Source of the DNA: Halovibrio salipaludis
Lineage (GTDB): Bacteria > Pseudomonadota > Gammaproteobacteria > Pseudomonadales > Oleiphilaceae
Assembly (NCBI RefSeq): GCF_002286965.1
Contig: NZ_NSKD01000001.1
Span: 248,001 to 312,000 of the forward strand
Direction: 5' to 3'
DNA length: 64,000 nucleotides
The notes under the pieces were generated by a model. The model had not been told where the DNA came from and did no database searches. It saw only the letters and a program-made list of their open reading frames with translations. The translations under genes were made by a program, and so were the position numbers. This document shows, piece after piece, positions 17,149 through 26,440 of this stretch; position 1 is the stretch's first letter; every line of letters starts with the position of its first letter.

Positions 17149-17238
17149 ACGGGAAGCTCTGGAGCCAGGGATGGCGGAAGAGCAGCGTACACGGACGTAT
17201 TTACAGCGATTCCCGTTCAGAGCTCCCCTGAGCCCGTC
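17127..17238 (-). repeat. Structured interspersed repeat, copy 1
   Basis: A 21-bp arm (17135-17155) and its exact inverted copy (17210-17230) flank a core that is the reverse complement of the cores near 19.5 and 44.1 kb, with a few substitutions. A further GACGGG/CCCGTC pair extends the stem outward past a 2-bp mismatch. It lies between the convergent genes cobK and cobJ and covers the last codons of cobK. No T tract is present. Confidence 0.85.
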
Positions 17239-17248
17239 ATTCGAGGCG

Positions 17249-17995
17249 CTACAAATAATCCCGGGGACTGTAAACAAACCACTCATCCCCATGGGCAAAA
17301 TACCGGGCCCTCGAATTCCCCACGATCACCAGCGTCCGCATATCCACCTCCTCCGGATCCGCCTCCGCCAGCGTCGTCATCCGAACCCACTCATCCGGCC
17401 GCCCCACGGCTGCCGCAAACACCACCGGCGTCGCCCCCGGCAGCTCACCCCGCAGGATGCCCAGCGCCTCCCCCAGCTGCCAGGGCCGGCTGGACGAGCG
17501 CGGGTTGTAGAACGCCATCGCGAAATCCGCCTGCGCCGCCAGCTGCAGCCGGCGCGCGATCACCGACCAGGGCTTGAGATTGTCCGAGAGGGAAATGGCA
17601 CAGAAATCGTGCCCCAGCGGCGCCCCCACCCGGGCGGCCGCCGCCTGCAATGCGGAAATGCCCGGGTGAACCCCGAATTCAACCTCCGCCCATTCCGCGC
17701 GGGGATCACGGTCCAGCACCTCGCACAGCGCCGCCGCCATGGCAAAGACCCCCGGATCGCCGCCCGAAACCACCGCCACGTGCCGACCCTCTGCGGCCAG
17801 ATCCATGGCCTGGGCCGCACGCTCAAGCTCCACCCGGTTGTCCGAGGGATGGCAGTGGTGGCGCTCCGAGGCCAGACGGTCCAGGTAGGGCGCATAGCCC
17901 ACCAGGTCCGTGGCCGCATCGATGATGGACTGGGTCTCGGGGGTGATCCAGCCGGGACCGGCCGGGCCGACACCGATCACGTCCAGGCGTTTCAT
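17249..17995 (-). CDS. cobJ: Precorrin-3B C17-methyltransferase
   Basis: CobJ methylates C17 and promotes ring contraction of precorrin-3B to precorrin-4. The 248-residue protein begins MKRLDVIGVGPAGPGWITPE and has VGYAPYLD, VSGGDPGVFAMA (the GGDPG SAM loop) and FAMAFYNPRSSSRPWQL, all typical of CobJ/CbiH. Its ATG overlaps the cobI stop codon, so cobH-cobI-cobJ are translationally coupled. The repeat element follows its 3' end. Confidence 0.93.
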   Translation of the reverse strand: MKRLDVIGVGPAGPGWITPETQSIIDAATDLVGYAPYLDRLASERHHCHPSDNRVELERAAQAMDLAAEGRHVAVVSGGDPGVFAMAAALCEVLDRDPRAEWAEVEFGVHPGISALQAAAARVGAPLGHDFCAISLSDNLKPWSVIARRLQLAAQADFAMAFYNPRSSSRPWQLGEALGILRGELPGATPVVFAAAVGRPDEWVRMTTLAEADPEEVDMRTLVIVGNSRARYFAHGDEWFVYSPRDYL

Positions 17996-18756
17996 ACCCG
18001 CACTCCCGGCCCCGGAATCAGCACCATGGAGAAATAGGGCGCCTTGCCATCCGGCGCCTCCATCAGCGGCATGACCCGTTCCTCCGGCATGCTCGCCTTC
18101 TCCACGTACCAGGCCCGATCCTGGATGCCGATGTCCGTGACGATCCGGCGGATCAGTGGCAGGTTGGTGCCCACCTTCATGATCACCGTGGCGCGCTCCG
18201 GGTCGATGCTCGCGCGCAGCGCCTTCTCATCCATGGTGCCGGGAATCACCCGCAGCTGGTCGTCGCGCATCATCAGCGGATGCGGCAGCAGTGCGCCCCC
18301 GGCCATCATGGCGCCCACCCCGGGCACCACGGTGCTCTCGAAGCGGTCCTTGAGGCGCAGGTAGATGTGCATGAAGGAGCCGTAGAAAAAGGCATCGCCT
18401 TCATTGAGAACCGCAACGGACCGGCCGGCCTTGAGGTGCTGCGCCACGGCCTCGGCGGATTCCTCGAAGAAATCCTCGATCTGCTGGCGGTATTCGTCAC
18501 TGCCGTGAGGCAGCTCCGTGGTCACTGGGTAGACCAGCGGCAGTTCTTCGTGCTGGTCCGTGATGTGGACGTCGCAGGAGGCTCGCGCACGGCCCCGCCC
18601 GTTGCGCTTGCAGAAGTAGGCGACCACCGGGCACTCGGAGAGGAGCCGGGCTGCCTTGAGGGTGATCAGCTCCGGGTCGCCTGGGCCGGTGCTGATGCCG
18701 TAGAGGTGGCCGTAACCGTCGGTGGTGGTTGTCACTGCATCATTCATGGTCGTCAT
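17992..18756 (-). CDS. cobI: Precorrin-2 C20-methyltransferase
   Basis: CobI methylates C20 of precorrin-2, the branch point from sirohaem to cobalamin. The 254-residue product has GISTGPGDPELITLKAARLL (SAM/tetrapyrrole loop), VAYFCKRNGRGRA and VLNEGDAFFYGSFMHIYLRL, diagnostic of CobI/CbiL. ATG 18756 overlaps the cobH stop; an ATG three codons later is also possible. Four bases overlap with cobJ. Confidence 0.93.
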   Translation of the reverse strand: MTTMNDAVTTTTDGYGHLYGISTGPGDPELITLKAARLLSECPVVAYFCKRNGRGRARASCDVHITDQHEELPLVYPVTTELPHGSDEYRQQIEDFFEESAEAVAQHLKAGRSVAVLNEGDAFFYGSFMHIYLRLKDRFESTVVPGVGAMMAGGALLPHPLMMRDDQLRVIPGTMDEKALRASIDPERATVIMKVGTNLPLIRRIVTDIGIQDRAWYVEKASMPEERVMPLMEAPDGKAPYFSMVLIPGPGVRV

Positions 18757-19385
18757 TCCGTGTCGCTGGCCAGGGCGTTGACGGCGGCGGCAGCCATGGC
18801 ACTGCCACCGCGTCGTCCGTGGACGGTGATGAAGGGGAGGTTGTGGGTGCCGGCCAACGCCTGCTTGCTTTCGGCGGCACCGATGAATCCGACCGGGAAG
18901 CCGAGCACGGCGGCGGGCTTCGGGGCGCCGTCCGCGAGCCGGTTCAGGAGATGGAAAAGCGTGGTGGGCGCATTGCCGATGGCCACCACGCTGCCTTCGA
19001 GGTGTTCGTCCCAGAAATCGACGGCGGCGGCACTGCGTGTATTGCCGATGGCGTCGGCATGATCCGGGACGCGGTCGTCGCGCAGGGTGCAGATCACATC
19101 GTTATCGGCAGGCAGCCGCTTGCGGGTGACGCCGTGGGCGACCATTTCGCTGTCGCAGAGTATGGGGGCGCCGGCCTGCAGGGCCGCTTTCGCGGAGGCG
19201 GCGACGTCCGCGGACCATGCCATGGCCTGGACGAGGTCGGTCATACCGCAGGCGTGGATGAGGCGGACGGCGGTTTTCTCAAGATCCGCCGGTACCTGCG
19301 AGAGATCCGCTTCGTTGCGGATGGTGGCGAAGGAGGCGCGGTAGATGGCGGCGCCGTCCTTTTCGTAGTCATGGAGTTCGTCCAT
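18753..19385 (-). CDS. cobH: Precorrin-8X methylmutase
   Basis: CobH moves the C11 methyl group to C12, giving hydrogenobyrinate. The 210-residue protein contains RLIHACGMTDLVQAM, with the catalytic histidine of the family, and the C-terminal AVLGFPVGFIGAAESKQAL and HGRRGGSAMAAAAVNAL, the CobH/CbiC signature. ATG 19385 is preferred because AAAGGAT lies at the right distance before it; a start seven codons earlier has none. First gene of the coupled cobH-cobI-cobJ string; the second copy of the interspersed repeat lies upstream. Confidence 0.93.
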   Translation of the reverse strand: MDELHDYEKDGAAIYRASFATIRNEADLSQVPADLEKTAVRLIHACGMTDLVQAMAWSADVAASAKAALQAGAPILCDSEMVAHGVTRKRLPADNDVICTLRDDRVPDHADAIGNTRSAAAVDFWDEHLEGSVVAIGNAPTTLFHLLNRLADGAPKPAAVLGFPVGFIGAAESKQALAGTHNLPFITVHGRRGGSAMAAAAVNALASDTE

Positions 19386-19447
19386 GGTTCTATCCTTTTG
19401 TTTCAAATACCGGTTAACGTCGTCTCAAGACTTCAACTCTTTCGAAT

Positions 19448-19559
19448 GGAATGGGTTGGGGAGGCTTTTCCGGGAAACGCTGTAAATACATCCCTGTACG
19501 CTGCTCTTCCGCCATCCATGGCTCCAGAGCTTCCCGGAAAAGCCTCCCCAACCCATTCC
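19448..19559 (+). repeat. Structured interspersed repeat, copy 2
   Basis: Perfect 29-bp arms (19448-19476 and 19531-19559) flank a 54-bp core (19477-19530) that contains CTGTAAATACATCCCTG. The core is identical to that of copy 3 except for two positions at its left edge. The element sits between cobH and the upstream ABC permease gene, both on the minus strand. Confidence 0.9.
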
Positions 19560-19590
19560 TTCCAGATGCCCAGCTAACGAAACGCCAGGC

Positions 19591-20360
19591 TCACGGCTTG
19601 ATCCTTATACCCCTCGCCACCAACCACCATGCCAACAGCCCCGTCATCGCCGTCACCAACGGCAGCACCAGGAACGTCCAGCCACCTCCCGCAGTTCCGT
19701 CGTCCAGCAGGCTGTACCGGAAACCATCAACGATGTAGACCATCGGGTTAGCGAGGGACACCGTATCCCAGGGAGCTGGCAGCCGTTCGATCGGGTAGAA
19801 GACACCCCCGAGGTAGATCAGCGGCGTCAGAAGAAAGGTGGCGATGACGGAGGTGTCGTCGAAGCTGCGGGCGAAGATGCCGTTGAGCAGGCCGGCGAAG
19901 GAAAACAGCAGCGCGCTCAGTACCGCGACCAGGAGACCGGACCCCAGGTGCCGGATCTCAAGGCTGGTCATGGGCAGTGCGATGAGCAGGACCAGGGCGC
20001 CGGCCATGAGGCCGCGCAGGACACCGGCGGTGGCGAAGCCGGCGACGATGAGCCAGGCGGGCATGGGGGCGACCAGCATTTCCTCGATGTGGCGCTGCAG
20101 TCGGGCGCCGAAGAACGCGAGCGTGCTGTTGTTGTAGGCGTTGGTAACCACGGCGAAGAGCACGAGGCCGGGCATGATGTAGTCGGCGTAGTCGGCGCCG
20201 CCCATGCGGCCGAGGTCGCGGCCGACGAAGTGGCCGAAGATGAGCATGAACAGGGAGGCGGTGACCACCGAGGGCAGCAGGTTCTGGACCCAGGAGCGCA
20301 GGAAGCGGCGCACCTGTTTGATGACCAGGCCCTGGTAGGCGTTCCAGAGGATGGTGGCGT

Positions 20361-20364
<4 letters not shown>
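19591..20364 (-). CDS. ABC-2 type exporter permease (YadH-like)
   Basis: The 257-residue protein has six predicted transmembrane segments and the ABC-2 family motif around NPMVYIVDGFRYSLL near its end, as in YadH/NodJ-type permeases. It should form the membrane channel for the ATPase encoded just upstream; the ATG (20364) overlaps that gene's stop. The substrate is unknown. Being translationally coupled in a riboswitch-led B12 operon is unusual and suggests a link with corrinoids or cobalt, but that is inference. Confidence 0.85.
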
Positions 20365-21130
<766 letters not shown>

Positions 21131-21134
<4 letters not shown>

Positions 21135-22228
21135 GCCACCTCCTCGGCAAACCCGGTGAGTTCGCCCTGGCGGCTGACGCTGCACACCGTCAGGTGATGC
21201 TCGCCGGGCAGGTAGTCGCGCATCCGGGCCAGGCCCAGGCCGGCCATGCGGTCGCCCAGGGGAACGCCGGCCTGCTGGCAGGCTTCCAGTGCCTCGATGC
21301 TGGTGTTGGCGGTGCGGATCCAGTCGGCCAGGTCCGTTTTGGCACCGGCAGCCAGGGCCTGGTCGGCGAGGAAATCAAAATCGATGGAGCAACGCTGGCT
21401 GTGGGTATCCGGCTCGCCGGCGGCGAACTTGCTGAGCTTGCCGAAGCCGCTGGCCAGGGTCACGCGGGGCAGCGGGTGTTTCTTCAGGTACTTGAGCAGG
21501 GCGCCGAACATGTCGCCCATCTCGACGATCGCGCCTTCTTCCAGCCCGAAATACGAGCGGGCGAAGGTCTCGCTGGTACCACCCGTGCAGCCGGCGATAT
21601 GGGTCAGCCCATTGGCATTGGCCACGTCCACGGACTGGTGGATCGAGGCGATGAAGGCGGAACAGGAGAAGGGCCGCACGATGCCGGTGGTGCCGAGCAC
21701 AGAAAGGCCGCCGAGGATGCCCAGCTTGGGATTCATGGTGCGCTGGGCGATGGCTTCGCCGTCGTCGATGCCGACGGTTACCTCGAAGCCGCCTTCGTAG
21801 CCGGTCTCCGAAGCAATGGCCTCGAGATGTTCGGTAATCAGGCGCCTTGGCACCGGATTGATGGCGGCCTCGCCCACGGCGATCGGCAGACCGGAGCGGG
21901 TCACGGTTCCGACCCCTTCCCCGGCATGGAAGCGCACGCCCGGGTCGCCGCTGAGTGCCAGGCGGACCCAGAGCCGCGCACCATGGGTGGCGTCGGGATC
22001 ATCCCCGGCATCCTTGATGACGCCGGCAGTGGCTGCCGCGCCGGTCACCGCCAGGTCCTCGATGGTCATCGCCGGTTCCTGGCCCCGGGGCAGCCGGATG
22101 CACACGCACCGCTCTTCCACTCCTGCCAGCAATGCACGCGCCGCCGCCACCGAGGCGGCCGTGGCACAGGCGCCGGTGGAGAGACCCTGCCGTAGTGGGC
22201 CGTTGTGTTCTGGGGTTTCAGGGCGCAT
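21131..22228 (-). CDS. cbiD: Cobalt-precorrin-5B C1-methyltransferase CbiD
   Basis: CbiD methylates C1 of the corrin ring. The 365-residue product has LRQGLSTGACATAASVAA at its start and GILGGLSVLGTTGIVRPFS and GCTGGTSETFA in the middle, all diagnostic. It takes the place of CobF of the textbook aerobic pathway, as in some pseudomonads. ATG 22228 is used; the frame remains open through the riboswitch to 22312, which cannot be coding. First gene of a minus-strand operon cbiD-ATPase-permease, possibly continuing to cobHIJ, under a cobalamin riboswitch. Confidence 0.94.
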
Positions 22229-22289
22229 GGATCGGTTTCGGTTCAGCCAGCGTGACCGGCACGCCCACCGCGCGCTCGATGCTGTTCCC

Positions 22290-22475
22290 TCTGGGCCGGT
22301 CTCCGGACTCATGCTGGAACCGGTACCGGTTCAGGCGGATCGCCTTCCCATGATGACACCATCACAGTGGCGGGGGATGATCCGCGCCCAGCATTCACCG
22401 TTGCGGGGGCAGTCCCGGACTTTCACCGGGTTCCCGTTTCAGCCAGGCATCCGAACGAATGCTGGCCACCCAGGG
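22290..22475 (-). promoter_or_regulatory. Cobalamin riboswitch controlling cbiD operon
   Basis: Read on the minus strand, the conserved elements occur in order: GGTGAAAGTCCGGGACT, CCCGCAACGGTGA, GCCACTG, GGGAAGGCG, and the B12 box GAGTCCGGAGACCGGCC (22310-22294). These are the aptamer core of the AdoCbl/cobalamin riboswitch. The cbiD start lies about 65 bases downstream, enough for an expression platform that hides the ribosome site. It is expected to switch the operon off when cobalamin is plentiful. Confidence 0.93.
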
Positions 22476-22490
22476 ACGAAAGAGGATCGA

Positions 22491-22519
22491 ATCCTAGAGG
22501 ATTGCCACCGCCTGGTCAA
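22491..22519 (-). promoter_or_regulatory. Sigma-70 promoter of the cbiD riboswitch transcript
   Basis: On the minus strand TTGACC (22519-22514) and TAGGAT (22496-22491) are spaced 17 bp, starting the RNA just before the aptamer. Confidence 0.65.
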
Positions 22520-22536
22520 ATTGGCACCAACCACCT

Positions 22537-22565
22537 TTGACTTTCATCAGTGACTTCCCTAGGCT
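22537..22565 (+). promoter_or_regulatory. Sigma-70 promoter of the receptor riboswitch transcript
   Basis: TTGACT (22537-22542) and TAGGCT (22560-22565) are spaced 17 bp. This -35 is only 17 bp from the -35 of the divergent cbiD promoter. Confidence 0.6.
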
Positions 22566-22569
22566 CCTT

Positions 22570-22790
22570 CCCGCTTCGGTCAGCGCTCCACGAGGAGCGC
22601 GAGGGAACCCGGTGAGACTCCGGGACTGACGCGCAGCGGTATTGGGGAACAAGGATCACAGGGGGTCACCCCGGGCACTGTCCTGACCGGATGGGAAGCC
22701 GTGATCCAAGGCCAGCGCCAGGCATTGGCGCCCGCCCCTGAGTCCGAAGACCTGCCGGAGCCCGGTCCACATTACTGATGGGCCGGAAGC
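22570..22790 (+). promoter_or_regulatory. Cobalamin riboswitch controlling the BtuB-like receptor gene
   Basis: The plus strand carries GGGAACCCGGTGAGACTCCGGGACTG in outline (22603-22628), GGCACTGTC, GGGAAGCCGTGATCC and the B12 box AGTCCGAAGACCTGCC (22741-22756), in the order expected for a cobalamin riboswitch. About 125 bases separate it from the receptor start codon and hold the expression platform. Confidence 0.92.
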
Positions 22791-22912
22791 CGAGCCTTCG
22801 CGATTGAGGTGTTCGGGCCGCCAACGGACCGGTATAACCACCGCTGACCCCGCCTGTCGGCCTGCCCGCGTGAGGGCTCCACCACTAATGGACTCAGTGT
22901 TGGAGACCTTTT

Positions 22913-24850
22913 ATGAAGCAATTACGTTTACTACTCACCCTCCTATTATCCCCACTGTCGGCACTCGCCGCTGATCACCACATGGCGCTGGAGGAGCTGG
23001 TCGTCCAGGGCTCCGCCCTGGAAGAAACTCTCCCCTCCGAACTGTCCGACTACGGCGCCGAACTGGAAGTCATCGGCAGTGAAGAACTCGACAGGACGGG
23101 CGTCAGCGATATCGGGCAGGCGCTCCGGGGCAACGTTCCAGGCGTTTACCTGGACCCCAAGACCGGCCGTGGCGACTACGCCAGCGTTTCGATCCAAGGC
23201 TCGCGCAGCGAGGACGTACTCTGGCTGGTGGATGGGGTACGCATCAATAACCGGCTGTTCGGCAGCACCTCGCCACTCGATTCCATCAGCACTCATATGG
23301 TCGAGCGCATCGAGATCCTGAAGGGCGGCCAGGGTCTGTTCTACGGCACCCAGGCGATTGCAGGGGTGGTAAATATTGTGTTGCGTAAGCCCGAAACGGA
23401 CTCGGGCGGCAACATCACTGGTGCCATCGGATCCCTGGGCGACCGCCGTCTTGCCGGCCATGTCAGCAACCGCAACGAGTACGGTCGCTGGCTGGTGTTT
23501 GGCGAGCACGACCATTCAGATGGCTACAGGCCCTATGAGGACAGTAGCTTTCTGGCAAGCGCCCGGCGCCAGAAGCGCGGTTTCACCCGCAGCTCCTACG
23601 GCGGTCGCTACCTGCTGGATGCGGGTGAGGGCAAATCGCTGAACGCGCTGGTGCTCCGCAACGACGCGGAGGCCGACTTCCCCCGCAACGCCAGCAATTT
23701 CAAGGCCGTCAACGAGCGCGATGAAAACATCGTTTCACTGAAATGGGACCACCAGGTGACAGAGCGGAACGGCTACTTCATCAAAGCTTACTGGCACGAC
23801 TGGTGGACCGATTACACCCGCCTGAGCATGGACAGCGAGCGCGATGTAACCATTGTCAACGACCGCGCTGAGTGGGGATACGACGACTATGGCCTCAACC
23901 TGACCGGTCGCCACACGACCGATGGCGGTTCCCAGATCCTGGGCGGCGTGGACTACCAGCGCTACCAGGGCGAGGACTACTCGCTGCGCATTGACGGCAA
24001 GACCGAGGCCGTCACCGCCGGATTCGTCCAGTACCGCCCTCACCTGAGCTTCTCCCCGAGCACCCATCTGGCACTGGGCGCGCGCTACAACCACTCCAAC
24101 TTTGGCGATGACCACAGCATCTGGAACATCAGCCTGAAGCAGCCGCTACCCGGTGACCTCAGCCTGAAAGCCAGCGTCGGAACCAACTTCCGCCTGCCCT
24201 CGGCTTTTGAAATGTTCGTCATTGACGAGGACTTTCCCGCTGGCAATGAAGACCTGGAGCCGGAAGAAAGCATCAACACCAATGTCTCACTGACCGGGCA
24301 CATCGGTGAGCCCATCAAATGGCACCTGGGTGGCTTTTATCGGGAAATCGAAAACCTCATCAATGTTCAGGATGGCACCTACGCCAACAGCGACCAGACC
24401 GTTCGGGTCCATGGCGCTGAAGTCGCCCTTAACCTGGGCGGCGACCACGGCTGGCAGCTTGATCTGGATGCCACCTGGGCTGACTCCCGGGAGGGCGGCA
24501 GCAATGAACAGATTGACGGCATCCCGGAATGGCACGCTAACGCCACGCTGAGCTGGGATGGCGACAATCAAGGCTGGCAACTCAACGCCCGACACACCGG
24601 CGATGTCGCCACCACCCTTAAAGACCTTGGCCAGCAGCATTATGGCGATCACACCCTGTTGAGCGCCAGCGCCTGGCACGAGTTTGGCGTGAATGGCGCC
24701 AATCGGCTGACACTGCGGCTGGAAAACCTTCGGGATAAGGAATACGCCAATGGTGTGGGCCAAGCAGACCCCGCTGAGGGTGCCCCCTTCCGCTACGAAA
24801 CCCTGGGCCCACCCCGCAACGTCCAGATTGAATACAGCCGGAGCTTCTGA
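22913..24850 (+). CDS. TonB-dependent outer-membrane receptor, BtuB-like
   Basis: The 645-residue protein has a signal peptide (1-20, ending SALAA), a TonB box EELVVQG (27-33), a plug domain (about 40-165, with LRGNVPGVYLD and ERIEILKGGQGLFYGTQAIAGVVNI) and a beta barrel that ends in the outer-membrane targeting phenylalanine (EYSRSF). The upstream cobalamin riboswitch makes corrinoid uptake the likely job. It is somewhat divergent from E. coli BtuB. The stop codon overlaps the ATG of the PepSY membrane protein, so the two are translationally coupled. Confidence 0.88.
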   Translation: MKQLRLLLTLLLSPLSALAADHHMALEELVVQGSALEETLPSELSDYGAELEVIGSEELDRTGVSDIGQALRGNVPGVYLDPKTGRGDYASVSIQGSRSEDVLWLVDGVRINNRLFGSTSPLDSISTHMVERIEILKGGQGLFYGTQAIAGVVNIVLRKPETDSGGNITGAIGSLGDRRLAGHVSNRNEYGRWLVFGEHDHSDGYRPYEDSSFLASARRQKRGFTRSSYGGRYLLDAGEGKSLNALVLRNDAEADFPRNASNFKAVNERDENIVSLKWDHQVTERNGYFIKAYWHDWWTDYTRLSMDSERDVTIVNDRAEWGYDDYGLNLTGRHTTDGGSQILGGVDYQRYQGEDYSLRIDGKTEAVTAGFVQYRPHLSFSPSTHLALGARYNHSNFGDDHSIWNISLKQPLPGDLSLKASVGTNFRLPSAFEMFVIDEDFPAGNEDLEPEESINTNVSLTGHIGEPIKWHLGGFYREIENLINVQDGTYANSDQTVRVHGAEVALNLGGDHGWQLDLDATWADSREGGSNEQIDGIPEWHANATLSWDGDNQGWQLNARHTGDVATTLKDLGQQHYGDHTLLSASAWHEFGVNGANRLTLRLENLRDKEYANGVGQADPAEGAPFRYETLGPPRNVQIEYSRSF

Positions 24851-26337
24851 TGGCGGGGCCGCTGAAGAAACGCACCCTGCGCTGGCTGATCCCGGTCCAC
24901 CGGTATCTCGGACTCGGGATGAGCCTGATCCTGCTGCTGTGGTTCTCCTCAGGCATCGTGATGATGTTCGAGGGCTACCCGCGCACACCGGACCACCAAC
25001 GCATGGACTGGCTGGAACCACTGGCGCCGGGCCAACTTGAGGTTGCGCCGTCGCAGGCCCTTGCCGCACTGGACATGGATGACCCCGAGAGGCTGCGGAT
25101 CAACCAGCCGGGGAAACGCCCGCGCCTTCATGCGATGGATGAAACGGGCCAGTGGCAAAGCGCTTTCGCGGACACCGGCGAGCCCGCGCCGCCGCTGGAC
25201 CGGAAACAGGCAGCACAGCGGGCCGAAGCGCTGTCAGGGACAGAGGTCGCCTCGGTCACACGGCTGGCAGGCCCGGACCAGTGGACCGTGAACAGCCATG
25301 TCGAGGCGCCGGCTCCCTTGTGGCGGGTGGCGCTGGACGACGATCCCGGCACGCACCTCTACCTATCCCGGCCCACCGGCGAGGTCATCCACGGCACCAC
25401 CTTCCACGAACGGGTCTGGGGCTACGCGGGCCCGGTAATCCACTGGATCTACCCCACCCAGCTCCGTGACCTCTCAGGCGTCTGGCGACAGGTGGTCATC
25501 TGGCTCTCGGGCATCGGCACCGCTGCCTGTCTCAGCGGCGTGGTGCTGGGGCTGATGCTGATGCGCCGCAACGCCCGCCGTGGTGGGTTGAGCCCGTTCC
25601 GTGGCTGGTTCCGGTGGCACCATTACCTGGGGCTCGTCTTCGGGGCACTCGCCACCACCTGGGTGTTCAGCGGCCTTTTGTCGATGGGGCCCTTTCACTG
25701 GACCTCGGCCGACCGGAAACCCGCGCTCACGGACCATCTCGGTCGCAACAGTCCGGGCTCCCATGCAGCGGCCGCGGCGCCCTCAACGATTGGCACACTG
25801 GCCGAACGCGGGCCGCACGAGCTGCAGCTGCACCGCTTCAATGGCCGCACCTATTACCGCAGCATGGCCCGGGATGGCACTGAACGGCTCCATGCCGCCC
25901 GCCCCGGCCACACCACACCGGCCGCGGAAGGGAGGATACCTGTGAACGTGGTGCGGACAGCCCTGGAACGCACACCGAAAGACACCCTGACGGCCTTCCG
26001 CGAACAAACCGCGTACGACGCCTATTACTATGCCGGTCGTTCCGGGCGCATCGGGCGCAAGGGCCCGCCCCTGCCAGTCTACCGAGCGGACTACGCCAGC
26101 GGCGCGTGGCTCTATATCGACCCAGCCACAGGCAGCGTGCTCCAGCACTCGACGCCACTCAGCCGTCTCAACCGCTGGCTCTACAACGGCCTGCACAGCC
26201 TGGACTTCCCCGTCCTCAAACCGGGCAGCTGGTTCTGGTACGGGCTGGTCATCGTGCTGATGAGCGGCGGTACCGGGCTCTGCCTGACCGGCACCTGGCT
26301 GTCGATCCGGTACCTGCGCCGGCGTCGAAAAGCGTGA
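24850..26337 (+). CDS. PepSY-associated transmembrane protein
   Basis: A 495-residue inner-membrane protein of the PepSY_TM family: an N-terminal helix (about 17-40), a long periplasmic PepSY-like region, a central pair of helices around VVIWLSGIGTAACLSGVVLGLML and YLGLVFGALATTWVFSGLL, and a C-terminal helix. Conserved histidines in helices (e.g. VHRYLGLGM, RWHHYLGLVFG, YNGLHSLDF) could bind haem, as in siderophore reductases such as FpvG/FoxB. The partner receptor is under a B12 riboswitch, so I infer a role in handling or reducing imported corrinoid; not shown in sequence. Confidence 0.8.
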   Translation: MAGPLKKRTLRWLIPVHRYLGLGMSLILLLWFSSGIVMMFEGYPRTPDHQRMDWLEPLAPGQLEVAPSQALAALDMDDPERLRINQPGKRPRLHAMDETGQWQSAFADTGEPAPPLDRKQAAQRAEALSGTEVASVTRLAGPDQWTVNSHVEAPAPLWRVALDDDPGTHLYLSRPTGEVIHGTTFHERVWGYAGPVIHWIYPTQLRDLSGVWRQVVIWLSGIGTAACLSGVVLGLMLMRRNARRGGLSPFRGWFRWHHYLGLVFGALATTWVFSGLLSMGPFHWTSADRKPALTDHLGRNSPGSHAAAAAPSTIGTLAERGPHELQLHRFNGRTYYRSMARDGTERLHAARPGHTTPAAEGRIPVNVVRTALERTPKDTLTAFREQTAYDAYYYAGRSGRIGRKGPPLPVYRADYASGAWLYIDPATGSVLQHSTPLSRLNRWLYNGLHSLDFPVLKPGSWFWYGLVIVLMSGGTGLCLTGTWLSIRYLRRRRKA

Positions 26338-26440
26338 GGGTGACCACAGCGCCATCACCCAATGGTCAGATGGCGCTATTCATCCCTGCGGTTCCACGCT
26401 AAAATGCCGTTTTCACTCATGAATCAGCCAGAGACTGCCT

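Noticed and set aside
17127-17238. Insertion sequence or MITE
   Set aside because: No transposase and no target-site duplication seen; arm pairing with changed sequence fits a structured repeat better.
22229-22312. Longer N-terminus of CbiD
   Set aside because: The in-frame extension runs through the B12 box of the riboswitch, so ATG 22228 is used.
26348-26377. Inverted repeat after the PepSY gene as a terminator
   Set aside because: The 9-bp stem has a 12-base loop and no T run; it could equally be an operator for the MerR gene, so it is not called.
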